From NCBI GenBank assembly GCA_019096065.1, contig JAGUCH010000003.1, positions 9,672,001 through 9,736,000 of the forward strand: DNA of 64,000 nt, read 5' to 3'. The notes beneath the pieces were generated by a model. That model ran no database searches. It was not told the origin of the DNA and worked only from the letters and a program-made list of their open reading frames with translations. Source of the stretch: Paracyclopina nana (Eukaryota; Arthropoda; Copepoda; Cyclopoida; Cyclopettidae). Of the stretch, positions 28,801 to 40,800 are shown in pieces. Each line of letters starts with the position of its first letter. Position 1 is the first letter of the stretch. The position numbers and the translations under genes were made by a program.

Positions 28801-31800
28801 GATTTTGCAGAGTTCAATTGACTAAGACAGCCGAATCGGCTGTTGTTTCAGATAAATTGCCGACACTAAATGTCATTTCGAGCGGAAAACTACGATGGCA
28901 ACTTTCGGAAATTGAACGTGCTATCGACAAAAGCACATTTGTGTGTTATTGCCAATGCTGAAATTAGCTGCAAACTTCGTAGCTGCCTCATTAATTTCGA
29001 TTGTGTTGACCTTGTGCCCAAGCAAAGCTTATAAAAACTGTCTCTTACTGAAAACTTCTACTGAAAAATGAAAACTGTAAGCAGAATCCTCAGTTTTGCT
29101 TGATGTATTGCCGAATAAAAAAAAATAAAAAAAACTTACCAGTAAAAGCCTAATGCATTGTGTAAAACCATCTTTTAATTAGAGCTGATTTTTGTGTGTA
29201 ATTTTTGCTTCGCAACCCAAAATTCCCAAATTATGTGCAAAAAAGCCAAAATATCCATTAAAATGGGTAAACTAGCAAATACAGCCCTACAAATCTAAAC
29301 CGTTCTGGATACTACCAAATACAGCTAAAAAAGACCCCGAAGGCCAGAAAGCTAAAACAATACAAAAATACCCTTTAGTAAGTAAAAAAAAAGGATTTGC
29401 TTAGTTTGGCCACAACTTGCAAAAGAAAGCCCACGATAGAAACTTAAAAAAATAATGTAGTAGACCTATTATTTGTTGTAGCGAAAAATATTTAGAGTAG
29501 CATACAGAAGCTACTTGCATCTGTTCCCTTCTTGAAAGTTCCTTTTGTGTGTAGTGGCTTGATAGTCTGATTGTGTGACATGGCTACCGGAAACGAGTCT
29601 GACATGTTTGGCCACTCTCTGTAAAAGACTCTGAGGAAATGGCCTTGGCATCTTGTAAGGCCTCCAGAAAATTTGTCAAAAGTGACAAAAGTTCAACTTT
29701 TTTTCGTCTGCTAACTTTCACAAATGAATAATGCCCTCATTTGTTAACAGCAGGTACAATGGGAATTAAAACATTGCTACCTTTTTAATTATACTTTTGA
29801 CTTACGGGAGGCTCGTTTAGGACAGCACTCGCAGGTCTAAAAAAGGGGGCAATAAAACCAATGTATATAAAGGAAAAGGGCGGATCGGGCAATTAATTAT
29901 TTTTATGTCCTGTTTATCACAATTTTGATCAATTTGTTGAAGGCTGAGCGAGCAGTTATAGTGGAATAAATGGCGTAATTACTAGCAAACCTGGCATGGC
30001 AGCATAGAGCATATTGTAGCCTGCAGTAGTAACAGTAAATTAATTAAACAGCAAACTTCTTGTTCTGGAACAAAACATTGTTATGCTGTATACCAGATGC
30101 CAGCTCTAATTTAGTGGCGAAAAAGCACTTAATTGAGTTTATACTATATGTATATGGGCAACTTTGCATTGACCCAGTAACGAAATGCACTTTTCATGTG
30201 TATTCGAAATCTTGACGTAAGGAAATGTGCAACTTTGTTTTCTGCTTTCAGTTTCCAAAACTGAACGCAAAAGCAAAAGTAGACAACCGAGTCTCATGTA
30301 TTGGTTATTTGATGAGAATAAGAAATGTCGTCAAAAAAAGTGTATCAAACAACGAAAAGGAAAACAAGTATTGTCAGACCTAAAACTAAATATTTGCTAT
30401 GATAGTACGATACAAACACACTGATTCAAAAACTTGATAAAATACTGCTTAATAAAATTGTATAAACTTTTAGTGTTCACGAATCTATGAATCTGAGAAT
30501 CTGGCTATGCACGAATACAGATTTAGATGAGCTGGGTTTATGTAAGTGAAACTAACAATGGCACGTGAGACCCTTTTTATGTGAAAATGTAGCCTCATTT
30601 GCACCTTGTTACCTATAGCATAGCAAGCATAGCTCGCAAATCCGTTATTTATGTTTGCCAGAGGCTTCTAATGATGATGAATTGTTCAAACCTCGTGAAA
30701 GCCACTACAACTCGTACTACTTCTAGGGTGGCAGAAAAAAAGTGCCAACTATACAGTGTGTAATATTTCTCATCTACCAGCTCAATTATTGCGAAAGGAA
30801 GTGCTTTTCTTGTCCAATTTCAAAGTCAAACTGAGAGGTGGCAATCGATTCTCATTGCAGAGTGATCACATGATTAAATGTATCCATAGATAAAAATGAG
30901 CAATTTGTCAAAAATCTTACGTTGAATGCCATGAAAACCTAATATTGAGTAATTTTATATTATTGTACCCATTTTCTTTGAACAGCTGCCATTCATAACA
31001 ATCAAATGTCTCGGTTCCTTTTTTAAAAGCCCTTTTTTCGACTCTCATGCAAATAATGGCTTTCACATTCCACTCACGTCTTGTGCAAATTTGTCCCTCG
31101 GCCTTTTGTGTCAGAAGAAAGAGAACTAGTACATTCATGCAATGACTTCTTCTGTAATACAGTGCAAAACTGTTAGTATCATCGTCTTCTTCCCAAAATT
31201 ATTTGGTGAAGGATGGATCGAAAATGGGACGATCAATCAGTCACTGAAGCCGGATTTCCCCACATCTTTTGTGGCTGGTAAAGATTAACTCAGCACGAAT
31301 GCTGGTTAATGATCTGAGCGGTATATGTAGGCAAAAAGTGCAATCCTTTTGCATGTCTACCACCATTTTTGGCAAGGTCATCTCAAATACATCCACGTGG
31401 ATGTATTTTGTAATGAAGAATCATCTGCTATACTGAATACATATTTGTGGCCCTTTTTAACTGGAATTTATGCAGCTACATCTAACACGCCTTGAGTGGC
31501 TTTTCTTGTTTGGAAAAAGGCGCAACTAAAGTCAATAATTCAACGAGTACGCAGACAGCATGGGATTTCAAGGGGAAACCGCTTTGAAGTCTACCAGAAA
31601 AAATCATCTTATATTGCACTACAGCAGATCAAGTTCACTTTGAAACCGGATACTGTTGGACCTAACCTCAATGTATCAGGTTACCTTGTCAAGGCATGTT
31701 ATTATCTTGACCTTCAATAGGCTTATGATGAGGGCATATACGTATTTTTTATACGACATTTATTGCTTTGCAGTTAACTACATTTTTTGGCGGAAGAATG

Positions 31801-34800
31801 TATTTCAATCAAAAAAGAAAGCAATGGGACTCAATTGTGATCTTTCGAATTGAGTTTCAGTTTCCAAAGCTGAAATTGAATGGACTGAGATGGTCGAGAT
31901 TTTCATTAGAATGTAGTACGTGAAAGCAGGTACTCGGTACGTTTATAGATGCTGGTATTTCTGTATTTCTCGTTAATGGTCTGCTATGGGCAAAGTATGC
32001 AAAGTTGTGTCACGCATGATATTCTTGATGCTATTCCCTAGCTTCCATTTCCTGAGCTAGCTTTTTCAAAATCATCATCTTCATCAAATCGTGATTTATC
32101 ACGGCTCATTACACTCACGATTCCCATCAGGGAAAAATTGACAAGCCAAAAAAAGAATGGGAAAATGAATGAAGGTCAGACTGATCATTACTGGCTTTCA
32201 CATAGTATCTAAATGCCCACTCAGGTAAAAAGATAGTACCAAACAAGAAATATGTTATATATGCTCCTTTAGTTTCCCTTGAATACATAAAAGATGAAAC
32301 TTTTTTTCAATTTCAAATTCTTTTTTCCTAATAATTGATTGCATGGGACGTTGAAGGCATTTATTTAAAAGTGAAAGCTCTCAAGTTGCATTGGGAATAG
32401 AGTCTGCCTCAAATTGAGAATGTTGATTGCGAAATAAGTCGTATAGCTTGAAATAAGGTTATACCCCTTTTGAATTTTGTCAAGAGAAAGCCTCAGGGAT
32501 TAGCAGGATGAAAAATTCGAAAGATTCAGTGAGAAGAAAAGAATGGAAAAAAAATCTAGGCCATTGAAGCGTTTTCCTTCCGTCCCCTGAGCCAATTCAA
32601 GAATTAAGGCTCTGATTGGATAACCTCTGTATTTCAGATTAGTCGATTGGAATCGAATAATAGAAGTCCCAAGGGACCTTTTTGCTCCTACGTTTTCCCC
32701 CCCACAATTAGCCAAGTTCCATGGCTGTGTGTAGTATACTGTAAGATTAATCACACTTTGTTCTTTTTTGCTTTGCAGTCCCTGTACGAGATGTTGAAGC
32801 TGTATTGGGAGGAGTGGCTGAACTACCTTGTGACATTTTGCCCGAAGATGTCCACGATGATGTCTACTTGGTTCTCTGGTTCAAGGGCAATGCAACCAAG
32901 CCAATGTACAGGTACAATTAAGCATAAAAAATATGAACTACTATGTTATTTCTATTAAAATGAAGTATCTTGAGCAGCATCTTCTGCAAACATTGACGTA
33001 AATGAATATTTTACTCTAGAGTCTGATTTCAGTTTAGGAAGCTGAACGACAAATGCAAAGATCAGGAATTAGTTACATAACTCTTGAATTTGATTCGAAT
33101 ACATGGATACAGATGAAAAAATGCGCAACATACCATGAAATACTATGTGGTACATCCAAATTTGAAAATTAATTATGAAAACGAATATTGCATGCGCATT
33201 AGAAAATCTATTGAAGTCTTTTCTTATGAAGTGATTCTTCAACTTTCTTTGGTGGGTCTCAAGGCTCATAGTAATAAAGGCAAACTAGGGCAATGCATGT
33301 ATTCATGAAAGACCCTTCGTTATGTCTGCTGAGTATGCGGTGGGTTATTAAGTATGTGGGAAAATATGAGTAGGCATTTCTCATCATCCTGTTTATTTAT
33401 CTTTGCCAATTTCCTTCCAGCTTGGATGTTCGTGGTAAGCCTCTCAACCAGGCCAGCCATTGGGCCGAGTCTTCTTCACTGGGACGAAGAACTTCTTTCC
33501 GAACACAAAGTGTTCCAAACAGTCTTCTTGTGGAAGATCTGACATTGCAGGTACCAGCAAAATACATTTTAAAAGCATTCTCATCTATGAGCTTTAGTCA
33601 TTTTGACGGGAAAAAATATTTCTCTTTGCAATTCGTATTCAGTTTGAATGACTGAATGCGAAATTGAAAGAAAACAATCGATACTCATTAGCTGTCGATT
33701 TGTTTTGAAAACATGGTTAAGTAAAAAATGTAGTTTACGTTGTAAGATACAGATGACCTCGACATTGAGGTTTTTTGATGCCTTTTGTGAAATGCCAAGC
33801 TTATACCAAATAGCATACCATAATGGGTATATACTTCTACTTAAGGAATCCACTGCATTATCTAAGCTCTTATGGCAGAATGAGGAAGTGGGCCATTAAG
33901 ATTGCACATTTTTTACTCTCTCCATTGCTGCTATTCTTGAGGGACCAAGTTCTTCTTCAGCAGAAGTAGCTGGCAAAAAAGTGATGAAGAGAAAAAGGAG
34001 AGCCTTTCTTTCTATTTGGTAGTGGAACTCAATAGCAGATGGCATATGTGCTTCCCGAGCTCGTGATGAGATAAAACTTTGCGTTTTGGGTCGCTTTTTA
34101 ATGACTTTCTTCTATTACGAACGAGCTCAGTGGAACCGAATGCGTGGAAAAGTTTTCCAGTCGTCGAAGAACGATTGGCTTTCCCAAAAAAGCTTTTTAA
34201 AGTCCACGAAATCCAGGCCAAAGCTTTTATTATGATAAGGAGAGCAGCAGCTTTCCAATTTTCAGCCTCTCATAATTTATTGCTGCTAAAAATGATATCA
34301 TTGAAATTTTGCAGGATCGAGGCATCTACAGGTGTCGAGTGGATTACCGCAATTCACCCACAAAAAACGTCAAACTAAACTTGTCAATTATTGGTAAGCC
34401 CCTGACATTCATGACTGAAGGTCAGCCAGTGCTAATTGCTATTTCTATGCTTTAGTACCCCCTAATGAGCCCATTATTCGCAACCAAATCGGGCAAGAAT
34501 TGGCCACTCACGAAATTGGGCCATTTGAGGTTGGCCAGGATTTGGTGCTGGACTGCGAAGTGTCTGGAGGTATGAGTTGAAAATGGGCTTGATTTGCCGA
34601 ATACTCCATGTTCAATTTCAGGCTCTCCACTGCCAAAGGTCACTTGGTGGCAAGAAGGCTCCATGTTCGACTCCACTGACGAGGTCACTCGCACTGGCCT
34701 CGTGGTGAATCAAATGGTTCACAAATCCCTAACACGAGAGGATTTGTTCAAAATTTTCGTCTGTCAGGCTTCCAACACGAACCGAACACATCCAGTGTCA

Positions 34801-37800
34801 AGAAAAGTTAAAATCGTCCTTAACAGTACGTACTTTAATTACTGAAATTGTATCGACATTTTCCTTTCTGTCGTAAGATACATTTTTTGGCCAAGTTCGA
34901 GTTTCAAAACAAATATGAATGTAATGAGACTCGATTGTCTGCATTACATTTGGTTTTCAGTTTGCGAAACTGAAATTGAACCAAAAAGTAGAATATTTCC
35001 TTGCGCCCAAGATTTCATTTTCTTTCTTTGGTAAATAGATGAACACGTCGCAACAGCAAGCTGTGACTTCCTTTTTTTGCTGTGCTTTAAAACGCCTAGA
35101 CTTAGAAGTGCTAGCTTTCTCTTGAGGGCCTCGACATTCGGCAATCAAGCCATATCATTTGTCAACTCAAATGGCAATTTAGGACCCAGAATTGGCTGTG
35201 TGTGTGTCAGTCAAATTGTAAGAAAAACAGCCTTAAACTTAGTCTACCGCAGAAAATGTGCCATTTTTTGCCAAAAATATGCGAATTCTTAATAATTGCT
35301 GCGAAGGTTGCGTGACTTGTCCTGGCAATTTTCCGAAGCTTCTTTACTTTCAAAATAAATGGAAAAGGCTGCTTTTTTGGCCATTTTGCCCTTCATTGGC
35401 GGACTGCAGTGCAGTTTTGCGATTTATGAGCGCAATTGTGATTGCCAAGTCCGCATTACTGTGTAATAGTTGTTGTTCTCAGCTATAGTGGTGTTTATAT
35501 AAATGTTATTCGGTGCAAAAACATTTCTTCCAGACTGTTTGTTTTCTATTCGTGTAACTTTCCTTGTGGCTTGACAGGTCCTTTTTACAAATAGACCACA
35601 AAGCAAGCTGCTTTCTTAGGAAAAGGATCAGCTGGTTCAAATTCCGCCAAAATGAGCAATTTACCACTAAGAAACACACACTAACCACAAAAAAGCTTTT
35701 TAGAACGCAAGTGGAAAAATGAGTTGAGTTGCTTATATAGCTTTGCATTTGCTCAGTTGTAAGTTTGCAAATCTTATATAGTATTTTTGCCTGTAGCTGC
35801 ATTGCTGTGTTATACACAGCAACTCTAGGGCGCAATTTGCCTTTATTTTGCCACGATTTTATGAACCAGCTTTGGTAGTGTATAGTGCAAATAATAGGAT
35901 AGGCTAGTGCAGTGGTGGCGGTGATACATGGTGTAATATACAAAAATACAAATAATACAACAGCTCTTCTGGCTGAAGGTGAAAGCCCCTTACTACAGTA
36001 CTACAGCTGCAACCAATTTGCCATGAAATACTTCCATTGCTACATTGTGGTATTATCAAATTAGGCAATGCAAATTCTCGTTAATCACCTCTGACCTCTT
36101 TTTTACACTCCTTGCAGTGAAGCCAGCATCTGTGGCCATTCTGGAGAAACCTAGTCATGTTTCAGCTGGGCGAGAAATCAAGGTTGTTTGCCAATCCTTG
36201 GGTGGATATCCACCACCCAAATTGACCTGGTGGTTGGGCGCCAAAATGCTCAAATCCAATGAAGAGGTGAATACCAACTTTTCCTCACTTATTCAATTTT
36301 GTGGTCAAACACCAAGTTCCAAGCTGAGTTGTTTCCTCAGCCCTTTCATTTTGAAGATATTTCGCTGTCGGATACATTTTTTTGAAGCTGTAGTGCTTTC
36401 AAGTCAAATCACTCTTCAATGTGAGTGGATTGTCATCTTCCAATTTTGCTTTCAGTAGCTTAAACTGAACGCTAAAGGACAAACGAATCTTTGTGTCAAC
36501 ATTTTGCTTGAACTAGTATGATTTTAGAAAGCACCATGTGGTAAATTTACTGTGTTTATGATTATGAAAATGTTATTTTTCCTTTCAGACTGCGTCAAAT
36601 GGAGTGTCTAAATCCGTTCTTCTATACGAGCCCACCATCGAGGATGACGGTCGGTATTTGACTTGTCGAGCTGAGAATGCCGCCCTGCGAAATACAGCTA
36701 TGGAAGATCAGTGGACCATACAAGTGCACTGTAAGCAACTATCTCGATCCCTATCGAAATTAGCTCATTTCTAGCTGCTCCCAATTTGCTTACTACTTCG
36801 AGGCTGAACGTATTCATTGTAGAAAGCCGGAGAAAATCTGGTCGTCAGTAAATATTTTACCCTTCGCTTCAATTTCAGTTTTGTGTACTGAAAGCCAAAT
36901 TGAACGAGAACAAATGATTCTCATTAATATGCAATTTTTCTAAAATGTCATACTTTGGCAAAAAAAAATGATATTACGTCAAGTAGCAAACTAGGGTTAC
37001 ATGCTTTCAAAATTAATTTTTAAGAGTTGGATGTAGATGAACGGCACATTAGGGAGTGGAAGCAGAAAGCTTTTTTCTCTGTTGTGAGCAAAAACACATG
37101 CCATTTGATGATTGCATTTGGCCTGATTTCAGATTCACCACAAGTCTCCTTGAGGCTTGGTCGGACCTTGGATGCCGACAACATAAGGACTGGACATGAT
37201 GTTTACTTTGAATGTGACGTCAAAGCCAATCCCACTCCTCTGAGGTTGGAATGGCTGAGAAAGGTGAGCTGCTTCGCTTTGGCCTTTTCTTCATGGCCAT
37301 CATGATATGCATCTCTTCTCCAGGGTCGGCTGCTGGAGCAAGATACTTCCAAAGGGATTATTATGAGCACTCAGAGCCTGGTTCTTCAACGGGTTGGAGT
37401 TGAAGCAGTCGGGGACTACACTTGTCGAGCCATCAACTCTGAAGGCAGCGGTGAAAGCAACCCTGTGCCCCTAAAAATCATGTGTAAGTGAACGACTCTC
37501 TAAAAATGTGAAAGCTCTAAATTGTGACTTTCATAAAAGTATCTTAAGTGTATCTTACAAAACTATTTTCAAGGAGGCTGAATTTTGAAATAAGAGCTTT
37601 TCCCATCTTTCAACTTTTTGGTTAGAAAGCCAATTTGGTTAAACTAAACTTTTCCTTATTTTATTTAGAAAAGTTAGCGCTTTCTCAAATACACTCCATT
37701 TGTAGTATTGGAGTTGAGATTTTCCCCCTTTCTTCTGCACTACGTAATTTGGAACCGTTAACGAGCATGCCCTAATTGCTGTGGTGGTGTCCCACAAAAA

Positions 37801-40800
37801 ATTGGCTGATGTGCCCTTGGGACTTTCTGGCTCAGTAATGATCGTCGTCGTCGTCGTCTTTGCGAAAACTCTCTCTTTTTTGCTTGACATCTCTTCAAGC
37901 CAGCTTGCATTGGATGATGCACATTGCTCGAGATTAGCTTTTGCTTAGAATCACTGATCTGTGAGATAACTTTTGTCCCTGATCATTACAATTAGTGGTA
38001 TTTTGTAATTTGTTTATCTGTACAAATCTGGGTGTTAGGATGCATTTTCCTGCAACTTTTTCAGTTTGGGGCACTGAAAGCAAAATTGAAAGATGACAAT
38101 TGAGTCACAATAAAGAGTGAATTTACAGTGGTCAAAAGTTGGAAAAGTATCTTAGGAAAAAAAATGAAATGTCGTGAAAGTAAAAATACCCTAAAATAGT
38201 AATGATGATATCTGCTGAAGTATTCAGGGTTGGGCTTGGAATTCTCCCAGATATGCCTTTATGTACACGTCACCCAAAGAAAAGTTGGGATCAAGGTCAT
38301 TAGAAGTTGGTCTTGGAGGACGTCCTCGAGAGTGACTGACGGCCTCTTCAGTGTCCTCCACGTGGCAGCATCCTTTTCAATCATTAATGCTAGCCCTGGT
38401 CTTCTTTTTCTTCTTCTTCATCACCATCCCTGCTTCTTTTGTCGTTTGCTTTTTCTCTTTGTGGTGGGTTCTCATGAGCAGAATACAGATATGGTTCCCT
38501 AGCTGGTTGGGATTACACCAAACACATTCCTCCCATGGTCAGCTAAGGAGGATAAACCTCCACATATTGCTTGGAAAAGGCTTACAGGTTTTTTTCATGA
38601 ATCAACCACACACCACCTACTGCACTAGGTAGGTCAGCAAAATCATGATTAATGTGGTGTTCATCAATGAGCAAAATGCATAACCTGATATTTGACGGTA
38701 TTCGGTTTTGGATACGCTCTTTTGCAAAATACATCATTTGTAGCAAATTGAATTGTAATGAGACACGATTGTCACATCAACAATTTGGTTTCAGCCTCCA
38801 AGACTGAAATTAGCAAAGAGAGTAAAATGTTTCTACACGCCAAGATTTCTTTGCTAAATACCGAATACATTTTGGAAAGCTGATGCTGAGGAGCTTGTGG
38901 AAAATCCGTTCGCAAATCATTATTGGGTTGTGGTAGTTCTTAGGCAGGCAGGGCAGCAAAGTTTTTCTTCTGCTGCTCGAAAATTGGAAAATTTGCAAGA
39001 AAGAGGGCTAAATTGATGGCGTCAAGTTTGGTCTTGATCGAAAGAGGCCTAAAGTGGAAAACTTTTGGTCTGTGCTAAAAAGGAATAAGAGACTAGCAGA
39101 AGTAGTTGTAGTAACTATATGTAGTATGTGTGCAAAAGCTTGCTGCTTTTTGGCTGTGGCCAGATCATCAAAGGAGCTAAAGTTGAACTGCTGCTGCTGC
39201 TGCACTTCCAAGTCTTCTGCATGCAGAGAACAAACAAACGACGACGTTGGAAACTTATGAGCTAGCAAAGTCATTAGCCTGGTTCACCTGCGATATTATG
39301 ATCAAAATATCGAGCGATATTATGCTGATATTTGCAAATATCAGGTACTTCCAAAAACATTTTTTAGATTTTTTCTTCGGATTCGGTCTTTTGGTACCAA
39401 AATCCATCCTACAACAGCATCTAAATTCTCAGTTTCTCAGCATTTCGCTCCGATATTTTGACAAAATATCAGCCATAATATGCAGGTGAACCATGCCTAA
39501 AGCAATGAAGTGAGTAGTAGTGCATTTGCGCAGCTCAATTGCCCTTTTTTCTCACCAGCTCCATTTGAAAATTGTAGGTATAAGGTTAATGCTGGTTAAG
39601 GCTCTGGATCAATGCACACACCAGGAACTGGTGCACAAATCAAGGTTACTCCAACTAATGTCAACATTGCAGATGGTCTACGTGATGATACTCTCCTGCA
39701 AAACCCCTAGAGTCTTGTTCATCTGATATGTGCATTGATTTGTACTGCCTTCAGCTCTTTTGACGACATTTTTGCTTTTGTCGTAAGATACATTTTTGTA
39801 GCAGAGTCATGAGTTCAAACTGCCAAGTGAGACTCGATTGTCGTCTTTCATTTTGGAATTAAGGCGCGGTTCACCTGGATATTATGACGCGTCATTACGG
39901 CTCGATATTACAAAATATCGGAGCGAAAGAAAAGGAAATATCGAGACTTTAGGGCGTTCTCATATTGGACTTTAGCCCGGTTCCAACATGGTAAATCAGC
40001 ATAGTCAAGAGACGTAACTTGACTTTTTAGCATAGTCAGGTCACAGCTAGCTCGCGCGCTCAGCTCGACCTGACTTAACTGGTTTACCGCACTGCACTAT
40101 GCTGATATCCCGTGTTGGAACCGGGCTAATAGCTTACCAAAACCTGATTTTGGTTAACCAAAAACCAGTTTTCGGTAGGTAGCCACTACATAGAGCTTTA
40201 CAAAAATCAGTTTTTGGTTAACCAAAATCAGGTTTTGGTAAGCTAATGTCCAATATGAGAACGCCCTTTTGGCCTGGTTCACCTGGATATTATGACGCGT
40301 CATTATGGCGCGATATTATGAGGATATTTGGAAATATCGGGTATTTGCAAAATAATTTTACGAATTTTTTCTTCGAATTTGCTCTTTTGTGATCAAAACC
40401 CTTTGCCTAAAATAATAAAGTCTCGATATTTCCTTTTATTTCGATCCGATATTTTGTAATATCGAGCCATAATGACGCGTCATAATATCCAGGTGAACCG
40501 CGCCTTGGGCCTGGTTCACCTGCGATATTATGATCAAAATATCGAGCGATATTATGCTGATATTTGCAAATATCAGGTACTTCCAAAAACATTTTTTCGA
40601 TTTTTTCTTCGGATTCGGTCTTTTGGTACCAAAAGCCATCCTACAACAGTATCTAAATTCTCAGTTTCTCAGTATTTCGCTCCGATATTTTGACGAAATA
40701 TCAGATATTATAAGCAGGTGAACCATGCCTTGATCACAAAAGAGCGAATTCGAAGAAAAAATTCGAAATTTTATTTTGCAAATACCCGATATTTCCAAAT

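Larger units (their letters stand above)
13893..32778 (+). other. Intron 1 of the side-like gene (18.9 kb)
   Basis: Separates the signal-peptide exon from Ig1. It holds about ten M1 copies in both orientations, the AT-rich TIR transposon 19554-22395, a second TIR element 27850-28645, a possible decayed coding relic 22674-23040, a short degenerate repeat block near 24.6 kb, and a (CA)n run. Large first introns often carry enhancers; none can be identified by eye. Confidence 0.75.

Noticed and set aside
35506-35943. 145-codon minus-strand frame in intron 6
   Set aside because: No recognisable motif, antisense to a well-supported gene, and composition typical of random AT-rich DNA.
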